Assembly (NCBI GenBank): GCA_002292365.1
Contig: DBBU01000044.1
Span: 1-64,000, forward strand
Reading direction: 5' to 3'
Origin: Flammeovirgaceae bacterium UBA976
GTDB lineage: Bacteria > Bacteroidota > Bacteroidia > Cytophagales > Cyclobacteriaceae
Length of the DNA: 64,000 nt
The notes under the pieces were generated by a model, which saw nothing but the letters and a program-made list of their open reading frames with translations, ran no database searches and was not told the DNA's origin. A program made the position numbers and the translations under genes. Positions 27,936 through 36,578 of the stretch are shown here, one piece after another (positions within the stretch are counted from its first letter, which is position 1; every line of letters begins with the position of its first letter).

Positions 27936-30900
27936 TTGAATAAGTACCAGTTCAATATCCGAGCGATAGCAAGTATATGCTTGTGCACGTATACATCCTT
28001 TTTTTTGTATGGAGCTGAACTCTTCACACAAGCAGGTGACAGCACCATAAAGTCGGATACCCTTGTACCTTATAAATCCACTTCTTTCCCCAATTACAAT
28101 CCAAGTTATCGGTACGGAGATATTTACTCTGTACCTCTTAGTAAATCATCTATTAACTTAATAGATCCCACTTCCCTAGATCTGCAAGTTGACTTTGACA
28201 CGAGCATTAATTTTACAGCTACAGAACAATTAGAAAGTATTGATTTTCGACCACCCGTAAATTTAAGTTTTAAAGAATACGATGCATCTCATACTCAAAA
28301 ATTGATTAAAGATTATTGGCGAGAACAGGCCATTGGTTTGGAGGGGGAGAGTGCGATTGGCGGTAGACGATTGATACCAAAGCTTTACATAAGCCCCGTA
28401 TTTGATAGAATTTTTGGAGGCAGTTATGTTGATATTACACCGACCGGGTTTGTGAATCTGGATTTTGGAGGATTATTTCAGTACAATGATAACCCTCAGA
28501 TACCTGAACGCCAAAGAAAAAATGGGGGCTTCAATTTTAACATGCAGATCAGCTCCAATGTGGTGGGTAAGATTGGTGATAAGCTGGAGGTTACTTTTAA
28601 TTTTGATAATAATAATTCGTTTGATTTTCAAAATGACATGAAGATCGATTATACTGGATATGAAGAAGAGATAATCAAAAAAATTGAATTGGGAAATGTA
28701 AGTATGCCCATATCTAACAGTCTTATTTCGGGAGCGCAGTCTTTATTTGGAGTCAAAACACAATTGCAATTTGGTAAATTGTATGTAACAGGAATTGCCT
28801 CTAGACAACAAGGAAGAAATGAGGTAATCACGCTAGAAGATGGAGTAGATGAACGTCAATTTGAACTTCAAGCATCTAATTATGATGAGAACAGACATTT
28901 CTTTTTAAGTCATTTTTTTCGTGAAAATTACGAAAATTGGTTGGGGGGATTACCTCAGTTAATTTCAGGAATTAACGTGACAAGAGTCGAAGTTTATGTT
29001 CTTAATAGGAATAATAATACGGCGACTACCAGAAATTTTATCTCATTAATGGATTTAGGAGAAGGATCCGTCGTGTATAATCCCAACATAGGGTCTCTAG
29101 TAGGTGGGGCTGCGCGCAATGGCTCTAATGACTTGTACCAAAATCTAATTTCATTAAGTGGTACAAGAAGCCCATATTTAATTAATGAGTTATTAGAATC
29201 AAATTTTGGAATGACAGAATCTACGGATTTTGTAAAAGTAACTACGGCGCGAAAATTAGATTTAACAGAATATAATATCAATAAAGAATTGGGTTATGTT
29301 TCATTGATTAGGAAGCTTCAAAATGATGAGGTTTTGGCGGTATCTTATGAATATACGTACAATGGGCAGGTCTATAAAGTAGGAGAGCTTTCTGAGGATT
29401 ATCAAGGATTCGATGACGATGAGTTGATCTTTTTAAAAATGTTACGACCTAATAAAATCAATACTCGCATTCCCACATGGGATTTGATGATGAAAAACAT
29501 TTACAATTTGAATGCAGGTCAGGTCCAACAAGATGGATTTACCTTAAGAATCCATTATCGAGATGACCTAACAGGGATTGATAATCCTTCATTACACGAA
29601 GGCCGCTTGACTAAAGATATCCCTTTGGTTCAACTACTGGGTCTAGATCAGTTGAATAGAAATAATGATCGTCAAAAGGATGGAAATTTTGATTACATAG
29701 AAGGGATTACAATTAACTCTAAGACGGGGGTAATTATTTTTCCTGTCTTAGAACCTTTTGGACCGAAATTGAAGAGCTATTTTGATGACAGTGAGTTTGA
29801 GTTGATAGATAAATATGTCTATGATACCCTTTACAGGACGACAAAGGCAGATGCAGCACAGATAGCCGGAAAAAACAAGTTTTTTATTTTAGGAAAATAC
29901 AGTGGAGGTTCTTCTTCTGAAATTTCCTTACCTGGGATAAATATTTCTCCGGGATCCGTGGTGGTTATGGCGGGAAATACGCCTTTAAGTGAAGGGCTCG
30001 ATTATACCGTAGATTATAATTTAGGTAGGGTGCGGATTTTGAACAGTGGTATCATGAGTTCAGGTAAACAGATTCAGATCTCCTATGAAAAGGCTGATCT
30101 TTTTAATTTTCAAACCAGATGGCTTACCGGGACTAATTTCGAATACCTATTCAATGATCATTTTTCAATAGGAGCCACCTTATTACATCTCAATGAACGA
30201 CCGGGAGGTAAAACACGCTATGCGGTAGGAGATGAGCCGACAAAGAATACGAAATATGGATTTAATTTAAATTACCAAACGGATTCAAGGTTATTGACAC
30301 AAATTATTGATGCAATACCTTTAATCAGTACCAAAGAAAAGTCAAGTGTTTCCTTCAGTGCGGAATTTGCTCAATTGATTCCTGGCACCTCAAACTTGGT
30401 GGAAGGTGAAGGGACTTCTTATATAGATGATTTTGAAAATGCGCTTACCTATGGAGGAAATTTACAATCCTGGTCGGGTTGGAATCTGGCTTCAACACCT
30501 AGTACGCTTGATGATCGATTTGAGGTTGAAGATGTCCAAGGTGGGAATTTAGGGGCTAATTATAAACGTGCAAAATTAGCTTGGTACACCGTTGACAACA
30601 GTGTTTTTTATACCTCTATTGGCAACAGAAGGCCTAGTAATTTGACAGAAGAAGATCTTGAGAATCATTACGAAAGAATCGTTTATCCTCAGGAAATTCA
30701 TCAACAGCAAGATCGCACCATGATCACAACAAATGAAACGATTTTAGATATTGCCTATTTCCCAAGTGAGCGTGGACCCTATAATTACAATCCCAATTTA
30801 GATGCCGACGGGCTGCTGCCCAATCCTGAAGAAAATTGGGGAGGGATCACCAATCATATAAATAATGAAGTTGATTTTGATAAGACCAATATAGAGTTTA

Positions 30901-33900
30901 TCGAGTTTTGGATGATGGATCCTTTCATTGGTTTTGCAGACGGAAACCCCAAAGGCAAGGTTTTGGATGGAAGGTTTAATGAGCACAATAAGACCGGAGG
31001 ATCTTTGATTTTTAATTTAGGTAGTGTTTCAGAGGATTATATGAAAGATGGGCGGCATGCGTTTGAAAATGGACTCCCTGCAGATGGAGATTTAACTAAT
31101 GCATCGGCTACAGAATGGGGCTACATCACTGAAGAGCAATTTTTAACCAATCAATTTGAGAATTCACAAGGGAGTAGGGCGAATCAAGATGTAGGTCTTG
31201 ATGGTTTGAGAAATGATTTAGAGGCAGCCTATTTTCAGCCTTATATTGATCAACTTAATGTAGCAGGACTTGCCCGTGAAGAGATATTGACAGATCCATC
31301 AGGTGATAATTTTCAATATTATTTAGATGATGCATACGATCAAAAAAATGCGAAAGTAGTAGAGCGCTATAAAAACTACAATGGACAAGAGGGAAATTCT
31401 CCTGTGACTTCTTCAGATTTTTCTGAAGGCAATAGTCCGGCTCCAGACAATGAAGATATCAGCAGGGATAATACAGTATCAGGCTTAGAAGAGTATTATG
31501 AATATAAAATAGATTTAAGACCAGGAAATCTTGAAGTAGGTAAAGAAAACATCGTTGATCAGGTGGTGGGTAAGGATGGAGAGGCCACTTGGTACCTATT
31601 TAGGATACCCATAAAAAATCCTGATAAAATTGTGGGAGCGATTGAGGGTTTTAAGTCAATGCAATATGCCAGAATGTATTTAACAGATTTTAGTCAGCCT
31701 GTTGTATTGCGTATGTCTAGTTTTAGATTGATTGGAAATAAATGGCGAAAATATCAAGGTACTTTATTTGAGGAGGGGTTTAATGAGGTGCCTGAGATCA
31801 CCACTTCTGATTTTCAGGTTTCTGTGGTGAATGTGGAGGAAAATAGTATAGGAAACGACGAGTCACCCCCCTATGTTATACCTCCTGGTTTATCGAGGGA
31901 TCGCGATAATACCACTTTTTTGAATCGGAGAGATAATGAGCAATCCTTGCAGGTATGCGTGGAAGATTTGCCTGATAAAGACTCAAGAGCTGTATTCAAG
32001 GGAGTCAGTTACGATTTGATTAATTATGGGAGATTAAAAATGTTTTTCTCGGCACATGCCTATCAGGGAGAAGATGTTTCAGATGATGAAGTTTCGGCCT
32101 TTTTAAGATTTGGTACTGATTATTCAGAAAATTATTACGAAATAGAATTGCCCCTCAAGATAACTCCTACGAATTCGGGGCTTTCCGGTGAGGCAATTCG
32201 AAGAGTTGTTTGGCCTGAAGAGAATGAAATAGACCTTGCCATCAATGAAATCTTAGCTTTAAAATCTGAACGGAACCGAACGGGCTCAAACGTACAGGTT
32301 CCTTATACTAAAAAGTCCAAAGATGGTAAATATGATTTAACCATTAAAGGAAGACCTGAATTAAGCACCATATTAACAATGATGATAGGTATGAGAAATT
32401 TGGGAAGTGATGATCTACAAGATAAATCTATTTGCTTGTGGGTAAATGAATTACGAGTAACCGATTTTGACAGTCAAAACGGTTGGGCAGCTAATGCGCG
32501 GCTCAATGCTAAATTGGCAGATTTAGGTACCTTTAGTGCATCTACGCGATATACGTCCAATGGGTTTGGATCTATTCAGCAAAGAATTTCAGAGCGTACT
32601 AGGGAGGAGCAACTTCAATATGATATCAACGCGTCAATAAATTTTGATAAATTTTTATTTCCAGAAAAAACAGGTTTGAAAATTCCTATTTACGCAAGTA
32701 TAGAACAATCAAGGGCGACGCCAAAATTTGATCCCTTAGACCCTGACATCCCTCTTGAGGCTTCTTTAGAAAGTTTTGATACTCAAGTAGGGAAGGATAA
32801 TTACCTCGCTCTTGTTCAAGATCGGTCGACACGAAGAAGCTTAAATTTCACCAATGTAAGAAAAGAAAAAGTAAAATCAGATGCTAAAGTAAATGTCTAC
32901 GATATTGAAAATTTTTCATTTTCTTATGCTTTTAGTGATCAAAATACGACCAATATTAGCACGCAAAAATTTTATCGAAAGACGACCAGTGCGGGCTTAT
33001 CCTACAATTATTCTCCAGAAGGATTTTCCATTGAACCTTTCGCAAAGAGTGAAATATTAGGTAATCCTTTTTTGAAGATTATCAAGGACATTAATTTTTC
33101 AATATTGCCCACTAGCTTGACTTTCAGGGGAGATTTGAATCGAAACTTTGTTCATACTCAGCTTTATAATGCGCAATTAACGACCGCTGGTATGGATCCT
33201 TATTATGAACGTTTATTTTCTTTTAATAGGAATTATGGGTTGCGATGGAATTTTTTCAAAGCTTTAAGCTTTGATTACAGTGTCAGAGTCAACGCAGTCA
33301 TTGATGAGTCTGATGACTTTGTTGAAGGGGACATTACTACCAGTGCTGAACGAGATTATATTCTTGATCAAATTCTGAATTTAGGAAGGATGAAAAACTA
33401 CAATCAAAATGCTTCACTAAACCTCAAACTACCTTTTGATAAAATACCTATCACGGATTGGATTAGCGCAGATGCAAGGTATGCGGTGAGTTATGGCTGG
33501 ATCACTGGATCGTTAAATCAGGAAGATTCTCTGGGTAATTCGTTTGGTAATATCATAAATAATTCAAGTGATAAATCCTTGACGGGTAAAATCGATATGG
33601 TTAAGCTGTACAATAAAGTACCCTTTCTAAAAACAATGAATACACCTTCGAGAAGTAATAGATCAAGTTCCCCTGCAGGCAAAAAAAAAGAGGAGACTGA
33701 GACTTCGTTAAGTTCATCTTTGATTGTTGGCAAAAGCATTCTACGTGTTTTGATGGCGATCAGATCGATAAACTTCAATTACGGGATAAAGGAAACCACT
33801 AACTTATCTGGATTTTTGCCTGCACCTAATCTCTTTGGAATGGATTCTCTTTGGTCTGCTCCGGGTTGGGGATTTTTATTCGGTGAACAAGATGCAGCTA

Positions 33901-35132
33901 TTAGATTTACTGCTGCTGAGCAGGGTTGGATCACCCAAACTCCTTTTTTGACATCTCCTTTTATGCAATCGAGTACTCAAAATCTTTCTTTCAATGCATC
34001 GATTGAGCCTTTCAAAGGATTAAAAATTCAGTTAAATGGCAAAAGAACGAGTGCAGGAAGGTATCAAGAAATTTTTCGTTATAATTCAGAAATTCAAGAG
34101 TTTGAATCATTGACGCCTTCGAGGTCAGGGAGTTATAGTATTTCGTATTTAACGATTAAATCGGCTTTTGAAGCACAAACCCAAACCATAAATGGCGTTG
34201 AGTTTGAAACTTCACCTGCATTTGACCAATTCAAGGAAAATATAGATGTTATCAGTGGAAGATTGAGCAATTCTTTGGAGGCGAGCGGTATATCAGATCG
34301 CTACGATACGATAAGTCAGGATATTTTAGTGCCGGCATTTTTAGCAGCTTATACGGGAGAAAATGCAGAAAATGCATCTATGGGCTTATTTCCACGAATA
34401 CCTATACCAAACTGGCGTATTGATTTTGCAGGATTATCTAAGTTGCCAGGTCTCAAAGATATTTTTTCTTCAGTGAACCTCACCCACAGTTATCGCTCTA
34501 TATTTAATGTTAATAACTACACCAATTCCTTACTTTATACTGAACAGATGACTTTAGATAATCAATTAATCGATTATCCTTTGGCTTCTTTGACGGATAG
34601 TATTACCGGTAAATTGGTCCCCGTGTATATATTAAATCAAGTATCCATCTTAGAGCAATTTGCACCTCTCATAGGGATCAATGTCAAGACCAAGACCAAT
34701 TTAAGCGCCAGATTTAATTACAAAAGGGATAGAAATCTTGCCTTAAATTTGTCAAATGCCCAAGTCACAGAAACACAAAACAGTGGTCTCACCTTTGATT
34801 TTGGATGGACCAAAGCGGATTTGATCTTACCATTTAAGACCAAGGGAAGAACGATCGCCATCAAAAATGACGTTACTTTTAGAATGGCTATTACTTTTCG
34901 AGATTCAAAAACTGTACAGCGCAAGTTGCAATTAGAAGAAGAGGAGACCGAAAGTAAAATTACGAATGGAAACAAAGGGTTTCAGATCCGTCCATCATTG
35001 GCATATAAGCTGAATAAACAGCTAGATTTAACCATGTATTATGAAAAGAATACAACCACACCACGTGTAGGATCCTATTTGAGGTCGACTACTTCTTTTG
35101 GTATGCAATTAAGATTTAACCTTGCACAATAA
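27936..35132 (+). CDS. sprA: Type IX secretion system outer membrane translocon SprA (SOV)
   Basis: A 2398-residue giant protein, normal for SprA. The start is a TTG at 27936 with no usable ATG before about residue 200; it is followed by a secretion signal (ASICLCTYTSFFLYGAEL). Family marks include the early GGRRLIPKLYISPVFDRIFGG, the FNMQISSNVVGKIGDKL segment, the GTSYIDDFENA block near residue 825 and the ELRVTDFDSQNGWAANARL block. Most of the sequence alternates as beta strands, in keeping with the known 36-strand barrel through which folded type IX cargo crosses the outer membrane. It is essential for gliding and type IX secretion in Flavobacterium. It lies in the conserved maeB, ruvA, sprA, gcvH order. 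Confidence 0.97.
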   Translation: MNKYQFNIRAIASICLCTYTSFFLYGAELFTQAGDSTIKSDTLVPYKSTSFPNYNPSYRYGDIYSVPLSKSSINLIDPTSLDLQVDFDTSINFTATEQLESIDFRPPVNLSFKEYDASHTQKLIKDYWREQAIGLEGESAIGGRRLIPKLYISPVFDRIFGGSYVDITPTGFVNLDFGGLFQYNDNPQIPERQRKNGGFNFNMQISSNVVGKIGDKLEVTFNFDNNNSFDFQNDMKIDYTGYEEEIIKKIELGNVSMPISNSLISGAQSLFGVKTQLQFGKLYVTGIASRQQGRNEVITLEDGVDERQFELQASNYDENRHFFLSHFFRENYENWLGGLPQLISGINVTRVEVYVLNRNNNTATTRNFISLMDLGEGSVVYNPNIGSLVGGAARNGSNDLYQNLISLSGTRSPYLINELLESNFGMTESTDFVKVTTARKLDLTEYNINKELGYVSLIRKLQNDEVLAVSYEYTYNGQVYKVGELSEDYQGFDDDELIFLKMLRPNKINTRIPTWDLMMKNIYNLNAGQVQQDGFTLRIHYRDDLTGIDNPSLHEGRLTKDIPLVQLLGLDQLNRNNDRQKDGNFDYIEGITINSKTGVIIFPVLEPFGPKLKSYFDDSEFELIDKYVYDTLYRTTKADAAQIAGKNKFFILGKYSGGSSSEISLPGINISPGSVVVMAGNTPLSEGLDYTVDYNLGRVRILNSGIMSSGKQIQISYEKADLFNFQTRWLTGTNFEYLFNDHFSIGATLLHLNERPGGKTRYAVGDEPTKNTKYGFNLNYQTDSRLLTQIIDAIPLISTKEKSSVSFSAEFAQLIPGTSNLVEGEGTSYIDDFENALTYGGNLQSWSGWNLASTPSTLDDRFEVEDVQGGNLGANYKRAKLAWYTVDNSVFYTSIGNRRPSNLTEEDLENHYERIVYPQEIHQQQDRTMITTNETILDIAYFPSERGPYNYNPNLDADGLLPNPEENWGGITNHINNEVDFDKTNIEFIEFWMMDPFIGFADGNPKGKVLDGRFNEHNKTGGSLIFNLGSVSEDYMKDGRHAFENGLPADGDLTNASATEWGYITEEQFLTNQFENSQGSRANQDVGLDGLRNDLEAAYFQPYIDQLNVAGLAREEILTDPSGDNFQYYLDDAYDQKNAKVVERYKNYNGQEGNSPVTSSDFSEGNSPAPDNEDISRDNTVSGLEEYYEYKIDLRPGNLEVGKENIVDQVVGKDGEATWYLFRIPIKNPDKIVGAIEGFKSMQYARMYLTDFSQPVVLRMSSFRLIGNKWRKYQGTLFEEGFNEVPEITTSDFQVSVVNVEENSIGNDESPPYVIPPGLSRDRDNTTFLNRRDNEQSLQVCVEDLPDKDSRAVFKGVSYDLINYGRLKMFFSAHAYQGEDVSDDEVSAFLRFGTDYSENYYEIELPLKITPTNSGLSGEAIRRVVWPEENEIDLAINEILALKSERNRTGSNVQVPYTKKSKDGKYDLTIKGRPELSTILTMMIGMRNLGSDDLQDKSICLWVNELRVTDFDSQNGWAANARLNAKLADLGTFSASTRYTSNGFGSIQQRISERTREEQLQYDINASINFDKFLFPEKTGLKIPIYASIEQSRATPKFDPLDPDIPLEASLESFDTQVGKDNYLALVQDRSTRRSLNFTNVRKEKVKSDAKVNVYDIENFSFSYAFSDQNTTNISTQKFYRKTTSAGLSYNYSPEGFSIEPFAKSEILGNPFLKIIKDINFSILPTSLTFRGDLNRNFVHTQLYNAQLTTAGMDPYYERLFSFNRNYGLRWNFFKALSFDYSVRVNAVIDESDDFVEGDITTSAERDYILDQILNLGRMKNYNQNASLNLKLPFDKIPITDWISADARYAVSYGWITGSLNQEDSLGNSFGNIINNSSDKSLTGKIDMVKLYNKVPFLKTMNTPSRSNRSSSPAGKKKEETETSLSSSLIVGKSILRVLMAIRSINFNYGIKETTNLSGFLPAPNLFGMDSLWSAPGWGFLFGEQDAAIRFTAAEQGWITQTPFLTSPFMQSSTQNLSFNASIEPFKGLKIQLNGKRTSAGRYQEIFRYNSEIQEFESLTPSRSGSYSISYLTIKSAFEAQTQTINGVEFETSPAFDQFKENIDVISGRLSNSLEASGISDRYDTISQDILVPAFLAAYTGENAENASMGLFPRIPIPNWRIDFAGLSKLPGLKDIFSSVNLTHSYRSIFNVNNYTNSLLYTEQMTLDNQLIDYPLASLTDSITGKLVPVYILNQVSILEQFAPLIGINVKTKTNLSARFNYKRDRNLALNLSNAQVTETQNSGLTFDFGWTKADLILPFKTKGRTIAIKNDVTFRMAITFRDSKTVQRKLQLEEEETESKITNGNKGFQIRPSLAYKLNKQLDLTMYYEKNTTTPRVGSYLRSTTSFGMQLRFNLAQ

Positions 35133-35189
35133 AAAAGTTTAAGCGTATTTTGTCTTAATAGATTTCAGAGCATTTAAAAAAATATATAT

Positions 35190-35564
35190 ATGAATATTCC
35201 TAGCCAACTATTGTATACCAAGGATCACGAATGGGTCAAGATTGAGGGCGATACCGCTACGGTAGGTATTACAGATTTTGCTCAAGGTGAGTTAGGTGAT
35301 ATCGTTTATGTAGAGATTGAAACCCTAGGAGAGACATTTTCTGCTGAAGAGGTATTTGGATCTGTAGAAGCAGTAAAAACAGTTTCAGATTTAATGATGC
35401 CCGTTTCAGGGGAAGTATTAGTACTTAATGAAGCGCTTGAGGCTACTCCTGAACTAATCAATACTGATCCTTATGGGGCAGGATGGTTGGTCAAGATTAA
35501 AGTCGAGGACCAAGGAGATCACTTATTGTCTGCTGAGGATTATCGTGCGCTGATAGGAGGCTGA
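35190..35564 (+). CDS. gcvH: Glycine cleavage system H protein
   Basis: A 124-residue lipoyl carrier protein. It begins with [20 protein letters not shown] and has the lipoylation site in [13 protein letters not shown] with Lys63. It shuttles the aminomethyl group between GcvP, GcvT and dihydrolipoamide dehydrogenase; those genes are not in the window. Linkage to sprA is a synteny habit of the phylum rather than a functional partnership. It lies 57 bases after sprA with no separate promoter that I can call. Confidence 0.97.
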   Translation: MNIPSQLLYTKDHEWVKIEGDTATVGITDFAQGELGDIVYVEIETLGETFSAEEVFGSVEAVKTVSDLMMPVSGEVLVLNEALEATPELINTDPYGAGWLVKIKVEDQGDHLLSAEDYRALIGG

Positions 35565-35645
35565 TAAGGGTAAAAAATGTTATTGAAAGCAAGAGAACAC
35601 TAGTTATGTACTGAAATTCAAAATAAAGGTTGGACTGAAGCTTCA

Positions 35646-35676
35646 ATTTAGATGAAATTTTTCCATTTAGATGAAA
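35646..35676 (+). repeat. 12-bp direct repeat spaced 19 bp, upstream of the TonB-type gene
   Basis: ATTTAGATGAAA occurs at 35646-35657 and again at 35665-35676, start-to-start 19 bases or nearly two helical turns. It lies 39-69 bases before the probable -7 box (35715) of the TonB-family gene, where an activator or repressor would bind. No further copy is evident nearby. Confidence 0.6.
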
Positions 35677-35714
35677 AAAGCCAGTAAATCCTAGTTTAAA
35701 AATAACATTGACAA

Positions 35715-35722
35715 TATATTTG
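35715..35722 (+). promoter_or_regulatory. Probable -7 box of the TonB-type gene
   Basis: TATATTTG is a full TAnnTTTG match 35 bases before the ATG at 35757. The -33 position has only a loose TTT match (35696-35698). The 192-base gap between gcvH and this gene otherwise holds the direct repeat and no reading frame. Confidence 0.5.
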
Positions 35723-35756
35723 ATAATGAGTGTTAATAAAATTTTAGCATAATTGT

Positions 35757-36431
35757 ATGGAATTAAAGAAAAACCCCAAAAACGATTTGTCAAGAATGTC
35801 CGGAATGTTTCTAAATCTGGGCCTCAGTATAAGTCTTCTTTTGGTTATTGTTGCATTTGAATGGCGGACGTATGATGATTCTGGTTTACTAGATTTAGGA
35901 ATGGTTCAAGATGATTTTGAGGATTTAATGGAAATCCCTCCAACAGAGCAGCCCCCACCCCCACCTCCTAAAATACAATTACCTGAAATTATTGAGGTTC
36001 CTGACGAAGAGGAAATAGAAGAGGAAATAGAGGTAGAGCTAGATCTAGAGGTAACCGAGGAGGAAGTTGTTGAAGATTTTGTGTTTGAAGAGGCACCTGA
36101 AGAGGAAGTGGATGAAGTATTCACCATCGTAGAGGATCAGCCAGGTTTTCCCGGAGGAAATGCTGCTTTTTACAAGTTTGTAGGTAGCAATATGACCTAT
36201 CCTGCCCAAGCAAGAAGGATGGGAATAGAGGGTAGAGTTTTTGTTCAGTTTGTGGTAGACAAGGATGGAACGGTAACCGAAGTGAAAGCGGTTAAGGGTA
36301 TTGGAGCTGGATGTGATCAAGAGGCAGAAAGGGTATTAAAGTCTTCTCCTAAATGGACCCCTGGGAAGCAACGGGGTAGAAGTGTGAAGGTGAGAATGGT
36401 ATTGCCTATCATCTTCAAGTTGAACAACTAA
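35757..36431 (+). CDS. TonB-family energy transducer with acidic linker
   Basis: A 224-residue TonB-type protein. One membrane helix (about residues 17-35) is followed by a short Pro run (PTEQPPPPPPKI), a strongly acidic linker rich in Glu and Asp (about residues 70-125), and the C-terminal TonB domain (about 133-224) with GGNAAFYKFVGSNMTYPAQARR, GRVFVQFVVDKDGTV and the closing MVLPIIF. It links the proton-motive force from ExbBD to outer membrane transporters. The acidic linker contrasts with the Pro-Lys spacer of enteric TonB. A strong terminator follows. In Flavobacterium a TonB gene closes the same sprA cluster. Confidence 0.9.
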   Translation: MELKKNPKNDLSRMSGMFLNLGLSISLLLVIVAFEWRTYDDSGLLDLGMVQDDFEDLMEIPPTEQPPPPPPKIQLPEIIEVPDEEEIEEEIEVELDLEVTEEEVVEDFVFEEAPEEEVDEVFTIVEDQPGFPGGNAAFYKFVGSNMTYPAQARRMGIEGRVFVQFVVDKDGTVTEVKAVKGIGAGCDQEAERVLKSSPKWTPGKQRGRSVKVRMVLPIIFKLNN

Positions 36432-36450
36432 TTAAAATATCTGTTTAGAA

Positions 36451-36486
36451 AAAAGCTCATCATAAGTCTATGATGAGCTTTTTTTT
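36451..36486 (+). terminator. Strong Rho-independent terminator
   Basis: A perfect 14-bp stem, AAAAGCTCATCATA (36451-36464) and TATGATGAGCTTTT (36469-36482), with a 4-nt loop and a T run to 36486. It ends transcription of the long envelope/type IX run that finishes with the TonB-type gene. Confidence 0.93.
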
Positions 36487-36578
36487 GTCTTGTAATAAAT
36501 AATTCGAAAAATATAATTTATCACTTATCTTTCAATGATGTTTGGCACGATGGATAACTTTTTTTAAATGAACCTGTA

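Noticed and set aside
35906..36127. A Ser-rich open frame on the minus strand opposite the TonB-type gene.
   Set aside because: It is the mirror of the Glu/Asp-rich linker codons and has no independent support.
36541..36570. TTTGGCACG upstream of hutU resembles the -24 half of a sigma-54 promoter.
   Set aside because: The -12 half (TTGC) is absent at the proper spacing.
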